Assembly: GCA_005804885.1 (NCBI GenBank)
Contig: SYOX01000244.1
Coordinates: 1-42,445, forward strand
Direction: 5' to 3'
DNA length: 42,445 bases
Source of the DNA: Pseudomonadota bacterium
GTDB lineage: Bacteria; Myxococcota_A; Bradymonadia; Bradymonadales; GCA-2716585
Below the pieces are notes generated by a model. The model was not told where the DNA came from, did no database searches, and worked only from the letters and a program-made list of their open reading frames with translations. A program made the position numbers and the translations under genes. Shown here in pieces: positions 7,444 through 16,052 of the stretch (the first letter of the stretch is position 1; every line of letters starts with the position of its first letter).

Positions 7444-9125
7444 TCGGCCTCCCGAGGGGGTTCGGCGCTGCGGAGTCCGAAGCGGACCAGCGGGTTTTCG
7501 AAGGTGATGCCGACGCCGAAGGACAGGGACATCTGCGTGTCGGTGTCGTCGTGGGACAGGTCGCGCTGGATCCCCAGGCTGGAGAACCCGTACCACCAAC
7601 TGTCGAAGAAGTAGCTGGCCTCGATGGAGAAGCCCCAGAAGAAGCCGGTCTGCTCCATGTCGATGGCGCCGAGCTCGGCGGCGTCGGCCGTGAAGGTGGT
7701 GGAGTGGAAGCCGAAGCCCGTCTGGACCGAGGGGAAGAGGTTCTTGTAGGGGTAGCGGAAGGTCAGCTGGGCCGGCCTGACCTCCAGGCGCGAGAAGTTG
7801 TCAAACTCGACGCCCTCGCGCGGCACCGAGCCCTCCGACAGGAGATCGCCCTCGGCTCTGTCGCCGCTGGACAGGATCGACAGCCCGAGGGCGACCAGGC
7901 CGAAGTGCTCCCAGTTGTGCCCCACGTCCAGGTGGAGGCCGTGGAAGCCGAAGTCTCGCAGGCCCCCCTCGGCGCTGCCGAGATCGCCGACCAGGAAGGC
8001 CTCGTCGGCCAGCACCCCCTCGCTCTCCGACAGGCCCGTGCTCAGGCTCGCGAAGCGGTACGAGGCCCGCGCGAAGTAGTTGCGGGCCATGATCGCCTCG
8101 GTGGACACCTCGCCGAACGCCGTCACGTTCAGCTCGGGCCGCTTCGGCTCCAGCGTCAGGCTCAAGATCTTCTGCTCGTCCGGGACGAGGATCAGGCGCT
8201 GGGTGCGGGTCTTGTAGCCCTCGGCGCGGATCTCCAGCTCGTGCTCGCCGGCAGGCAGCTGAAAGGGCACGCCAGCGGTGCCCTTCGAGCGGTTGTCGAT
8301 GAAGACCTCGCCCTGCACCGGGGTGGTGTCGACGGTGACGGTGGCCATCCGCGCGCTCAGGGTCACCTCGACGAGGGTGCGCTCGCGCGCGTTGATCCTG
8401 GCCGGGCGGCTCTCCGGGGCGTGATCGGCCAGCGTCAGCGCGACCTCGTGGGCGCCGATGGGCAGCTCGATCACCAGCGGGGTCGTGCCCTGCGGTGAGC
8501 CGTCGACGGCGACCTCGGCCCCCGGCGGCGTGCTGACGATCTCCAGCGAGCCGGTGGCCTGGAAGAGCTCCCGGACCGCCTCGAAGGCCAGCTGCTCCAG
8601 GCCGCGCTCCGGGGTCACCGGGGCGCCGGTCCCCTCGACCCCGCCGCCCTGCAGCTTGCGCTCAAGGACGCTGTTGCCCGTCGGGCCGAACATCTCGACC
8701 TCCAGAGTCCAGCGCGGCCCGGCGCTGCTGAGGCGCCCGCGCACCAGCAGGTCGGCGCCCAGCGACTCCATCAGGGCCGCCGTCGGGTTCTTGCAGCGGC
8801 TCGCGCCCTGCAGGCACGCAGGGGTCGGCCTCGGGTTGCGCGACAGCCAGTCGGCGAGCTCCTCCGGCCGCAGCGCCACCACGTGGCGATCCCCGCTGTC
8901 CTTGACGATCCGGCCGATGATCGCCGGCGCCTTGCGGGCGATCTGCCGGGCCTCGTCGTTGGCCAGCGCCGCGTCGTCCAGGATCCAGACGATCGTCCGC
9001 GGCTCCTGGCGCTCCCCGGCGCCCGCCTCGGCCGGCTCTGGCTGCTGGGCCTGCGTCGAGATCGGCCACGCGGCCAGCGCCAGCCCGAGGGCCAGCGCCG
9101 GCAGGGTCGTGAATTTGTTGGGCAT
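7440..9125 (-). CDS. PEGA-domain protein with outer-membrane barrel-like C-terminus
   Basis: A 561-aa protein with signal peptide MPNKFTTLPALALGLALAAW. Residues of about 35-180 resemble the alpha/beta domain found in other myxobacterial PEGA proteins (RTIVWILDDAALANDEARQI). Two PEGA repeats follow: LEIVSTPPGAEVAVDGSPQG and, after it, VTVDTTPVQGEVFIDNRSKG. The last 230 residues alternate aromatic and polar residues (YFARASYRFASLSTG, WYGFSSLGIQRDLS) and end in short beta strands, as in a small outer-membrane barrel. An in-frame ATG lies 18 nt upstream; the chosen ATG has AGGGG 4 nt before it and starts the signal peptide directly. The downstream TPR gene overlaps by 4 bp. Function is not known; surface anchoring is inferred. 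Confidence 0.75.
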   Translation of the reverse strand: MPNKFTTLPALALGLALAAWPISTQAQQPEPAEAGAGERQEPRTIVWILDDAALANDEARQIARKAPAIIGRIVKDSGDRHVVALRPEELADWLSRNPRPTPACLQGASRCKNPTAALMESLGADLLVRGRLSSAGPRWTLEVEMFGPTGNSVLERKLQGGGVEGTGAPVTPERGLEQLAFEAVRELFQATGSLEIVSTPPGAEVAVDGSPQGTTPLVIELPIGAHEVALTLADHAPESRPARINARERTLVEVTLSARMATVTVDTTPVQGEVFIDNRSKGTAGVPFQLPAGEHELEIRAEGYKTRTQRLILVPDEQKILSLTLEPKRPELNVTAFGEVSTEAIMARNYFARASYRFASLSTGLSESEGVLADEAFLVGDLGSAEGGLRDFGFHGLHLDVGHNWEHFGLVALGLSILSSGDRAEGDLLSEGSVPREGVEFDNFSRLEVRPAQLTFRYPYKNLFPSVQTGFGFHSTTFTADAAELGAIDMEQTGFFWGFSIEASYFFDSWWYGFSSLGIQRDLSHDDTDTQMSLSFGVGITFENPLVRFGLRSAEPPREAE

Positions 9126-9338
9126 GTCCCCTTGTTGTACCATTTGACCTTGAGGGCGTCTTGTGGTCCCGCGATTCAACACGCAGGGCCATGAATGTCG
9201 ATGAGGATCGTACTGGACCGCCACCCTCGCCCGCTCTGGGCGCCTGGCGCTCCGGACGACAGCGTGCCTGGATGAACGAAGGGGCGCCGCGCCTGACCCG
9301 ACCGAGGGTCCGGAGCAGCCTCCGAAGGAGGTCTGACG

Positions 9339-10013
9339 ATGACGAAGAAGCTCATTACCGGCGTTCACCCACCCGGCGATTCCTTGCCTGACGATGATCC
9401 TTCGCGGTCCCTTCTACAGTACACCTCCTTGACGGCTTATTTCCATGAGCAACTCGGGCAGGTGCGCCAGAGCCAGAACTTCGACGCCACCGAGGTCAGC
9501 GAGATCTACGTCCTGAACCTGCTGGAGACCTTCGCCCAGCCCGACCAGCTCTTCATCGTCGACGAGAGCGGGCGGCGCCAGAGCGAGGCGCTGGCGATGA
9601 TCCTCCACGGCGCCGTCTTCGGCAACCCCGCCGATCAGGTCCACCACTACAAGCGCCTCGGCGACCTGGCCCTCTTCATCTCCGGCTTCTTCTCCGACAG
9701 CCTCAAGCGCCGCTCCGTCGGCGTCTCCTACTACATCGACATGGGGCAGGCCGCCTACGCCACCCTCGCCGGGTTGATCCGCGGCAGCGCCAGCGGCGTC
9801 TTCCGCGACCTCTATCAAGAACTCGCCGAGTCCTTCAGCGGCTGGGTCGAGGTCCTCTGCCAGCTCAGCGAGCAGCTCGGCCTGACCCGCCGCCTGCACG
9901 AGCTGGCCGACATCGAGCTCTTCGAACGCTGGGGGCGCCTCGACGGCCCGCAGCGCCGCCGGCTCGCCGACACCATGCTCGCCCGCGGGATGATGCCCTT
10001 GCTGATTCGATGA
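9339..10013 (+). CDS. Conserved hypothetical protein, mostly helical
   Basis: A 224-aa soluble protein I cannot assign. It has no signal peptide or membrane helix. The mid-part (SEIYVLNLLETFAQPDQLFI, then HHYKRLGDLALFISGFFSDS) reads as a bundle of amphipathic helices, and the C-terminal 60 residues are Arg/Leu-rich helices. The start is well fixed by a near-perfect Shine-Dalgarno AAGGAGGT (9325-9332) 6 nt before the ATG. It lies divergent from the PEGA gene and upstream of rpoZ. The rpoZ gene has its own candidate promoter, so a shared role is not implied. Confidence 0.75.
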   Translation: MTKKLITGVHPPGDSLPDDDPSRSLLQYTSLTAYFHEQLGQVRQSQNFDATEVSEIYVLNLLETFAQPDQLFIVDESGRRQSEALAMILHGAVFGNPADQVHHYKRLGDLALFISGFFSDSLKRRSVGVSYYIDMGQAAYATLAGLIRGSASGVFRDLYQELAESFSGWVEVLCQLSEQLGLTRRLHELADIELFERWGRLDGPQRRRLADTMLARGMMPLLIR

Positions 10014-10046
10014 CCTCCCCTTCGAAATCCTCGATCAAAGGCCGGC

Positions 10047-10075
10047 TTGACGCGGGCCAGCGTCGGCGTTAGTCT
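10047..10075 (+). promoter_or_regulatory. Candidate rpoZ promoter
   Basis: TTGACG (10047-10052) and TAGTCT (10070-10075) are spaced by exactly 17 bp. They lie 50 nt before the rpoZ ATG in the gap after the preceding gene. The -10 box keeps the T, A and final T of the consensus. Confidence 0.5.
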
Positions 10076-10125
10076 TCCCCACCTCTGGCCGGACCGCCCC
10101 GGCCCAGCAACCAGGGAGCTGCCCG

Positions 10126-10368
10126 ATGGCCCGTGTCACCGTTGAAGATTGTCTTGAGAAGGTCGAGAACCGCTTCGCCCTCGTCCACCTCGCCAGCAAG
10201 CGCGCCCGGCTGATCCGCACCGAGAACTACACCCCCACCGTCCGCTCCAACAACAAGGAGTGCGTCACCGCCCTGCGCGAGATCGCCGCCGGCCACGTCT
10301 ACTTCACCAACGAGGTCAGCGACGTCATCGAAGAGCAAGAGCGCCGACGCAACAACCGCAAGCGCTGA
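10126..10368 (+). CDS. rpoZ: RNA polymerase omega subunit
   Basis: An 80-aa protein that matches omega along its length. It begins [17 protein letters not shown], followed by [13 protein letters not shown], the helix that packs against the beta-prime C-terminal tail, then [17 protein letters not shown]. It ends in a basic tail ([10 protein letters not shown]). Omega helps assemble RNA polymerase and mediates ppGpp effects in many proteobacteria. Length is typical. It is not next to gmk or spoT as in enterobacteria; it sits between an unknown gene and a converging giant surface-protein gene. Confidence 0.96.
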   Translation: MARVTVEDCLEKVENRFALVHLASKRARLIRTENYTPTVRSNNKECVTALREIAAGHVYFTNEVSDVIEEQERRRNNRKR

Positions 10369-10390
10369 TCGCGACCCCGCGCCCAAGGCC

Positions 10391-10416
10391 GCCGAGGCCG
10401 CCTGGCCCTCCTCGGC
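10391..10416. terminator. Stem-loop between rpoZ and the converging PKD gene
   Basis: GCCGAGG (10391-10397) can pair with CCTCGGC (10410-10416) across a 12-nt loop. It is in the 51-bp gap between the two convergent stop codons. No T-tract follows on either side, so this is a possible bidirectional terminator only. Confidence 0.35.
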
Positions 10417-10419
10417 CCC

Positions 10420-13400
10420 TCACCCCCGGCGCCTGATCAAGACCCCCGCCGCCAACAGCACCATCACCCAGGCCAGCGACCCCATCGGGGATCCCGTCGG
10501 ACTGGACGCCTGCGCGCACCCGCTCGGCAAGGGCGTCGACGTGCGCGGCGTGCGCGCCGGCGTCGGCTCCCCGACCAGCGCGCTCGCCACGCTGAAGCTC
10601 GCCGGCTCGCTCCAGGGGCTCTCCTGGTCGCCGGCCGAAGCGCGCACCCGCCAGAAGTAGCCCCCCGGCGCCAGCGCCGCCGCAAGCTCGAAGCGCTCCT
10701 GCGCCGCGCCCTGCGGGGCGTTGGCCCGATCCCCCCCGTCGATCTGCGCCCCGGAGGCGTCGAAGAGCTCGACCGTGTAGCTCACCGGCGCCCCCTCAGG
10801 ATCTTCGACCGTCGCCCACACCAGCGCGACCGCCTCGCCGCTCTCCAGCAACACCCCCTCTCGGGGCGATTGCGGCGTCGGGGCCGCCGGTGCGGCGTCG
10901 ACCTGATCGACGACGAAGCCCCCCGGCGCGCTCCACGGCCCCGGCTGGCCCGCCGCGTCCACCGCCCTCACCCGCCAGAAGAGCGCCGAGTCGTCCGGCA
11001 GCGCCGCCCCCAGCCAGGTCGTCGACGCGCCCTGCCGCCCGATCCCCGCCTGCGCCAGGATCGGGCGGTCGAAGTCCGATTCTTCAGCAACTTCAAGGGT
11101 ATAGGTCACACGCGCCCCCTCAGGGTCGCCGCCGCCGCCCCAGACCAGCGCCGGCGCCGTCGTCCGCACCCGCGCCCCCTCTGTCGGGCTCTCCAGGCGA
11201 ACCGGCCCCGGCGCGCCATCCTGATCGCTGAAGACGAAGCGGCTGATCGCGCGCCCGCCGAGCCCCTCACGGTCGCGCACCTGGACGTCCCAGTGGTGGA
11301 CCACGTCCTCGGCCAGCGCCAGCGCCTCGCGGCTGAGATCCCAGACCACCTCGCCGCCCGGCCCGGCCTCCAGCCCTTCGACCTCGGCCACCACGGCCTC
11401 GGCTTCAAAGCTGGCCGAGGTCGACAGCCGCAGATCGTAGCGCAGGCCCTCCTCCTCTCGATCCACGTCGAGCGCCCCTCGGGCGATGAAGACCAGCCCG
11501 TCGGCCCCCACGCTGGCCTCGAAGGCCGGCGAGAGCGCCACCGGGTCGCCGGGGGCGTCGTTGTCCCGATCGACGCGGAAGGTGAGCGCCTCGGACCAGC
11601 CCGTCGGCCCCTCCTGCGGGGTGAGGGCGCGGGCGCGCCAGAGGTAGGCGCCGTCCTCGTCGAGATCGGCGGGCAAGGGGATCGCGGTGATCGGGCCGCG
11701 CTCCGGCGAGGCGCGCAGAGATCGCAGCGGCTCCAGGCCGCCTTGCTCGAAGATCTCGATCTCGATCTCGAAGGCGTCGCCCTCGGGATCGAGCGGGGTC
11801 GTCACGACGAAGACGATCGGCGCCGGATCGATCAGCCGCCTCTGAGGCTCCAGCGGCTCGGGGATCGAGGGCAGCTCGGCCACCTCGCTGTAGACAAAGC
11901 GGGCCAGGGGCGTAAAGGCGCTCGCGCGCTCGCCGTCGAAGGCGCGCGCGCGCCAGCCGTAGCGCCCGTTCTCGGTCAGGGCGCCCGCGTCGATCCTGAC
12001 GCGGGTGTCCCGGGGCTGCTCGTCCACCTCCCAGGTGTCGATGAGGCGGGTCAGGTCGGCGTCGGCGTAGAGTTCGAAGGTGTAGCGCAGCGCCCGCCCG
12101 CCGTCGAGCAGCGCGTTGTCGACGACGAGCTCGACGGGGTCGCCCGCGACCTCCCCGTCGCGGGGCCGCGCGATCGTGGGCGGCGAGGGGGTGTCGCGCA
12201 CCAGCGGGTCGGTGCCCTGGAGACACTCCTCGGCGTTGGTCGCGCCGTCGCCGTCGAAGTCCAGCGCGCCGTCCAGCGGCTCAAGGGCGTCCATCGGCGG
12301 GCTGTCCAGCTCGCACAGGTCGGGGGCGCCGTCGCCGTCGCCGTCCAGATAGCCGACGTGGAGCTGCCAGCGCTGCTCATCGCTGGCCCCGCGCTCGTCG
12401 AAGACCTCCAGGGTGAAGGCGTAGGGCTCGGGCCGCGCGATGGGCTGGTCCCAGATCACGACCCCCTGCTCGGTGACCCTGGCGCCGGGCGGCCCCTCCA
12501 GCGTGAAGGAGCGCGCGTCGTCGAGGCCGAGATCGATCACGGCGGCCTCGTAGACGTAGGGCGCGACGTCGTCGATCCCGTCCAGGACCCCGTCGGCGGC
12601 CCCGTTCGGGTAGATGAAGACCGGCGGCCGGCTCGCGAAGCGCGGCGCCGCGTTGAGCACCGAGCCGGTGACCTCGACCGTGACGTCCTCGTCGTCGTCC
12701 GAGACGGTCAGCCGCGCGACCACCTCGCCGTCCTGCCGGTAGGTGTGAAGCGCGGACAGCAGCTCAAGGCCGCCGCAGCGCGGCGCGCCCCCATCGCCGA
12801 AGTCCCAGCAGAGCTCCAGCTCGTCGTCGCCGGGGTCCGCGGCGCTGGCCTCGAAGGCGACCTGCCCGCCCTCGGTGATCTCGAAGGGCGCCGTGGCGAT
12901 GGCCGCCTGCGGCGCCGCGTTGGCGATCGTCACCCGCACCGTGTCAAAGCCGGTGCCGCCGTCGCCGTCGCGCACCACCAGCGTCGCCAGGAAGGCGCCG
13001 TCCTGCCGGTAGACGTGCTCGACGGGGACGGGCGATCCGTCGCAGCGCTCCTCGGGGCCTTCGCCGAAGTTCCAGCAGTAGATCAGGTCGTCCCGGCCCG
13101 GATCGCTGGCGCTGCCCTGGAAGGTCAGCCGCGCCCCCTCCACGCCGCTCTGCTCCGGCCCGGCCTCGACCACCGGCGCCACATTGCGCACCTGCACGAT
13201 CAGCGCGTCCGTCGCCTCGCCCCCCTCGCCGTCGTTGGCCGACAGCCTCACCACGAAGGCGCCCTGATCGGCGAAGGTGTGCTCGACGCTCACCAGACCG
13301 ACCCCGCATTGCTGCGGGGCGCCGTCGCCGAAGTCCCAGCACAGCGTCAGGGTGTCGCCCAGCTGGCCGCGCGCCGAGCCGACGAAGCTGAGCGCCTGCC

Positions 13401-15159
13401 CCTCGTTGACCGATCTGTCCGGCCCCGCGTCCACGATGATCCTGGCGTTGATGATCTCGACCGTCGCATCCCGGGTGACCTCGCCTGCGCCGTCGCGCAC
13501 CTTCAACAAGAGCCTGTAGGAGCCCACGTTCGCGTAGGTGTGCTCGACGCTGGTCAGATCGGCGCCGCAACGCTCCGGGGTGCCGTCGCCGAAGGTCCAG
13601 CAGTAGATCAGCGTGTCGGCCCCCGGATCGCTGGCCGTCGCCGAGAAGATCACCGGCACGCCCTCGATCCCGTCGCGCGCTGCCAGCTCCACCGTCGGCA
13701 GCACGTTGAGCACCGACACCTGGGCGACCTGCGCCGCCGTCGTCGTGCCGTCAAAGACCGACAGCGAGAGCGTATAGATCCCCTCCTGCGCGTAGGTGTG
13801 GGTCACGGCGGGCTCGGCGGTCTCCACCGGGGGCGCCCCGTCCCCAAAGTTCCACGTGAAACGCAGCGCGTCGGCCGGCACGTCGACCGCCGCCGCCCTC
13901 AAGGTGATCGGGGTGCCCTCCTGGCCCGAGGCCCCTGGCAAGGTCACCTGCGGCGCGACGTTGTTGACCTGCACCTGCGCCTGCGCGAGCCCCTCAAAGC
14001 CGCCCTGGTTCCTGGCCACGATCCGGAGCAGGTAGGTGCCCTCCTGCGCGTAGGCGTGGCTGCGCTCAAGCACGCCATAGGGCGGCTGGAGCCCGCCGAT
14101 CACCTCCCGCTGGCCGTCGCCGTAATCGATGGTGAGGGCCACCTCGCTCTGGCTGAGGTCGTCCAGGGCGATGGACAAGCGGGTGGGCCGCCCCTCCGCG
14201 ATCGGGTTGGGGGAGACCTCGATGTCCACGTCCGGGCCGACGCCGTTGACGGTGGCCGTCAGCACGTTGGAGGTCTGAGCGGTCCCGTCGTCGACGGTCA
14301 GCGTGACGGCGAAGACCCCCGGCACGTTGAAGGTGTGCTCCACATCGCCCAGATCGACGCCGCATACCTCCGGGCTCCCGTCGCCGAAGTCCCAGCAGAA
14401 GGTCAGCGTGTCTGCCCCAGGGTCGCTGGCCTGTCCGCTGAAGCTGACCGCCTCGCCCTGATCGATCTCGACGTCGTCGCCGGCGTTCACGGTCGGCGCG
14501 ACGTTGCTGACCCGCACCGGCACGAAGCGCGAGGCGATGTTGTTGCCAGGATCGAGCGCCAGCAGCGTGACGCCGAAGACGCCCTGGTTGGTGAAGGTGT
14601 GCTGGACCTGGGCCAGGTTCACGCCGTTGACCTCCTGCCCGTCGCCGAAGTCCCAGAAGGTGGTCAGCGGCTGCCCCTCAGGGTCAGAGAAGGTCGCCGT
14701 GAAGACCAGCGCGTCGCCCTCGTTGGCGCTCCGCGGCCCATCGAGGGTGTGGATGACGGGCGGGTCGTTGACCGGCGTGATCGTGATCGTGATCGTCGCC
14801 ACCTCGGAGGAGAGCTCCCCGTCGGTGGCCTGGAAGTCGAAGCTGTCAGACCCGAAGGCGTCCCGCTGGGGGGTGTAGGTGAAGGCGCCGGTGTTCGGGT
14901 CGTCGAGGGTGACCGATCCGAGCGATCCGTCGTTGACGATCAGGAAGGTCAGCGGGTGGCCGTCGTCGTCGGCGGCCTGGAGCTGGCCCGTCAAGGGCAC
15001 GTCCTCGTTGATCTGGAAGCTCGCCCCCTGGGCCACGGGGGTCGCCGCCCTTGAGATCGTTCGAAGGGGCGCGCCGCCCGCGTCGTCGGCGACATCATCC
15101 GGGCCGCAGCCGACGGTCAAGAGCAGCGCGAGCGCGCAGAGGAGGCGAGTTTGCGTCAT
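10420..15159 (-). CDS. Giant PKD-repeat surface lipoprotein with MYXO-CTERM tail
   Basis: A 1579-aa protein. The signal peptide ends in a lipobox (LLTVGC, Cys about residue 19). One cadherin-like domain follows (NEDVPLTGQLQAADDD to ITPVNDPP), then about nine PKD domains marked by WDFGDG-type motifs. Next come two Ca-binding thrombospondin-3/EF-like loops (DGDGDGAPDLCEL and DFDGDGATNAEEC). About five fibronectin-III-like repeats follow. The C-terminus has a Cys, a hydrophobic helix and Arg cluster (GCAQASSP then AWVMVLLAAGVLIRRRG), fitting the MYXO-CTERM tag. Five PKD domains carry a CX10C pair around WxFGxG. The ATG at 15159 starts the lipoprotein signal directly; longer in-frame reading would run through a repeat element. 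It is a paralog of 34638-38477. A cell-surface adhesive or structural role is inferred. Confidence 0.88.
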   Translation of the reverse strand: MTQTRLLCALALLLTVGCGPDDVADDAGGAPLRTISRAATPVAQGASFQINEDVPLTGQLQAADDDGHPLTFLIVNDGSLGSVTLDDPNTGAFTYTPQRDAFGSDSFDFQATDGELSSEVATITITITPVNDPPVIHTLDGPRSANEGDALVFTATFSDPEGQPLTTFWDFGDGQEVNGVNLAQVQHTFTNQGVFGVTLLALDPGNNIASRFVPVRVSNVAPTVNAGDDVEIDQGEAVSFSGQASDPGADTLTFCWDFGDGSPEVCGVDLGDVEHTFNVPGVFAVTLTVDDGTAQTSNVLTATVNGVGPDVDIEVSPNPIAEGRPTRLSIALDDLSQSEVALTIDYGDGQREVIGGLQPPYGVLERSHAYAQEGTYLLRIVARNQGGFEGLAQAQVQVNNVAPQVTLPGASGQEGTPITLRAAAVDVPADALRFTWNFGDGAPPVETAEPAVTHTYAQEGIYTLSLSVFDGTTTAAQVAQVSVLNVLPTVELAARDGIEGVPVIFSATASDPGADTLIYCWTFGDGTPERCGADLTSVEHTYANVGSYRLLLKVRDGAGEVTRDATVEIINARIIVDAGPDRSVNEGQALSFVGSARGQLGDTLTLCWDFGDGAPQQCGVGLVSVEHTFADQGAFVVRLSANDGEGGEATDALIVQVRNVAPVVEAGPEQSGVEGARLTFQGSASDPGRDDLIYCWNFGEGPEERCDGSPVPVEHVYRQDGAFLATLVVRDGDGGTGFDTVRVTIANAAPQAAIATAPFEITEGGQVAFEASAADPGDDELELCWDFGDGGAPRCGGLELLSALHTYRQDGEVVARLTVSDDDEDVTVEVTGSVLNAAPRFASRPPVFIYPNGAADGVLDGIDDVAPYVYEAAVIDLGLDDARSFTLEGPPGARVTEQGVVIWDQPIARPEPYAFTLEVFDERGASDEQRWQLHVGYLDGDGDGAPDLCELDSPPMDALEPLDGALDFDGDGATNAEECLQGTDPLVRDTPSPPTIARPRDGEVAGDPVELVVDNALLDGGRALRYTFELYADADLTRLIDTWEVDEQPRDTRVRIDAGALTENGRYGWRARAFDGERASAFTPLARFVYSEVAELPSIPEPLEPQRRLIDPAPIVFVVTTPLDPEGDAFEIEIEIFEQGGLEPLRSLRASPERGPITAIPLPADLDEDGAYLWRARALTPQEGPTGWSEALTFRVDRDNDAPGDPVALSPAFEASVGADGLVFIARGALDVDREEEGLRYDLRLSTSASFEAEAVVAEVEGLEAGPGGEVVWDLSREALALAEDVVHHWDVQVRDREGLGGRAISRFVFSDQDGAPGPVRLESPTEGARVRTTAPALVWGGGGDPEGARVTYTLEVAEESDFDRPILAQAGIGRQGASTTWLGAALPDDSALFWRVRAVDAAGQPGPWSAPGGFVVDQVDAAPAAPTPQSPREGVLLESGEAVALVWATVEDPEGAPVSYTVELFDASGAQIDGGDRANAPQGAAQERFELAAALAPGGYFWRVRASAGDQESPWSEPASFSVASALVGEPTPARTPRTSTPLPSGCAQASSPTGSPMGSLAWVMVLLAAGVLIRRRG

Positions 15160-15345
15160 GTCTTGTACCCTTGGGGTCTCAGGCGCAGGTCTGATGGGAC
15201 CGCGCCGTAATGTCAGAGGGTAGCAGATGCCCTCAGGGCTGGAAAGGCCGATGCCCAGGGCGCTGATCGCCCACAGGTTTGCCCAGTGAAGGTTCCAAGG
15301 CCCGCGAGGCCACGGCATCCCACGCCACGATCGTGCCGACGGCGT

Positions 15346-15635
15346 ATCGCCCCACGCTCCTCGCACCGCCCCCGTTGGGGACGGGCTCGTCGGGTGGGGC
15401 TGGAATCTCAGGGTGGGCTGCGCCCTGTCGGTCGCAGGCCAGCGCACGACCCAGGTCGACACCAGGGGCGTGAAAACCCCAATCCACAGGCCCACTTCGA
15501 CGCGCTGAGCTGGCCCCTCGAACCGCCCTCACCCGCCCGCCGGCCTGCGCCCAACGGGCGCAGCCCACCCTGAGATTCCAGCCCCACCCGACGAGCCCGT
15601 CCCCAACGGGGGCGGTGCGAGGAGCGTGGGGCGAT
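15346..15635. repeat. Intergenic repeat element, copy 1, with 80-bp perfect inverted arms
   Basis: Bases 15346-15425 are the exact reverse complement of 15556-15635 (80 of 80), separated by a 130-bp centre. A second copy, in opposite overall orientation, lies at about 30296-30587. Between the copies even the centre is conserved (for example CCCACTTCGACGCG near 15491). No transposase or believable ORF lies inside. The element fills most of the 557-bp gap between the PKD gene start and the downstream end of the nucleotidyltransferase pair. It could be a MITE-like non-autonomous element or a structured RNA/DNA repeat. I saw no target-site duplication. The rest of the gap (15160-15345) shows no other clear signal. 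Confidence 0.9.
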
Positions 15636-15716
15636 CGTCGAGCGTGGCAGGACTTCAGGCTTCACTGAGCAAACCTGGATCGCCCGTCCGCTCCCTTGAT
15701 CGATCCGCGCCAGGGA

Positions 15717-16052
15717 TCACCCCTCGGCGCGGATCTTCGCCCAGACCCGGCGCTCCAGCGCCTCTTCGAAGCTGACGAGGCGCGACAGCATCGCCTTGTA
15801 TTGGACATAGGCGCCCCCGTCGGTCGAGATCCGGCACAGGTGGCGGTAGAGGCGAAGCTCGGGCTCGTCGGGCAGCCGATCGTCCGGGGGGACGTCGAGC
15901 CCGAGCGACCGCAGGCGCGGCGCCGCGATGGCCACGAGCAATGCCCCCACCGTGTCCTTCACCCCCCTTCGCAGATCCTCAAGCCCGGCCGTGATCGTCT
16001 CGGCCTCGGGCAGCTCCGCCATGAGCCCATCCAGATCATCCACCCTCGCCAT
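15717..16052 (-). CDS. Small helical protein overlapping a nucleotidyltransferase-like gene
   Basis: A 111-aa protein with no signal peptide, rich in Leu, Glu and Arg. It consists of predicted helices (ITAGLEDLRRGVKDTVGALL, ELRLYRHLCRISTDGG, FEEALERRVWAKIRAEG). Its ATG lies 17 bp inside the upstream nucleotidyltransferase-like gene, so the two are translationally linked. I do not recognise the family. By position it could be the partner of a two-gene toxin-antitoxin or defence-type module, but no HEPN RxxxxH motif is present. The gene ends near the inverted-repeat element. Confidence 0.65.
   Translation of the reverse strand: MARVDDLDGLMAELPEAETITAGLEDLRRGVKDTVGALLVAIAAPRLRSLGLDVPPDDRLPDEPELRLYRHLCRISTDGGAYVQYKAMLSRLVSFEEALERRVWAKIRAEG

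Noticed and set aside
10870..15054. Very long plus-strand open frame opposite PKD protein 1
   Set aside because: It lies wholly antisense to a gene with clear domains; the translation is Arg/Gly/Val-rich low-complexity, as expected from the complement of GC-rich codons. No domain, ribosome site or export signal.
15233..15568. Small genes inside the inverted-repeat element
   Set aside because: Frames across the arms read similarly on both strands because of the inverted symmetry, and the two copies do not keep a common protein.
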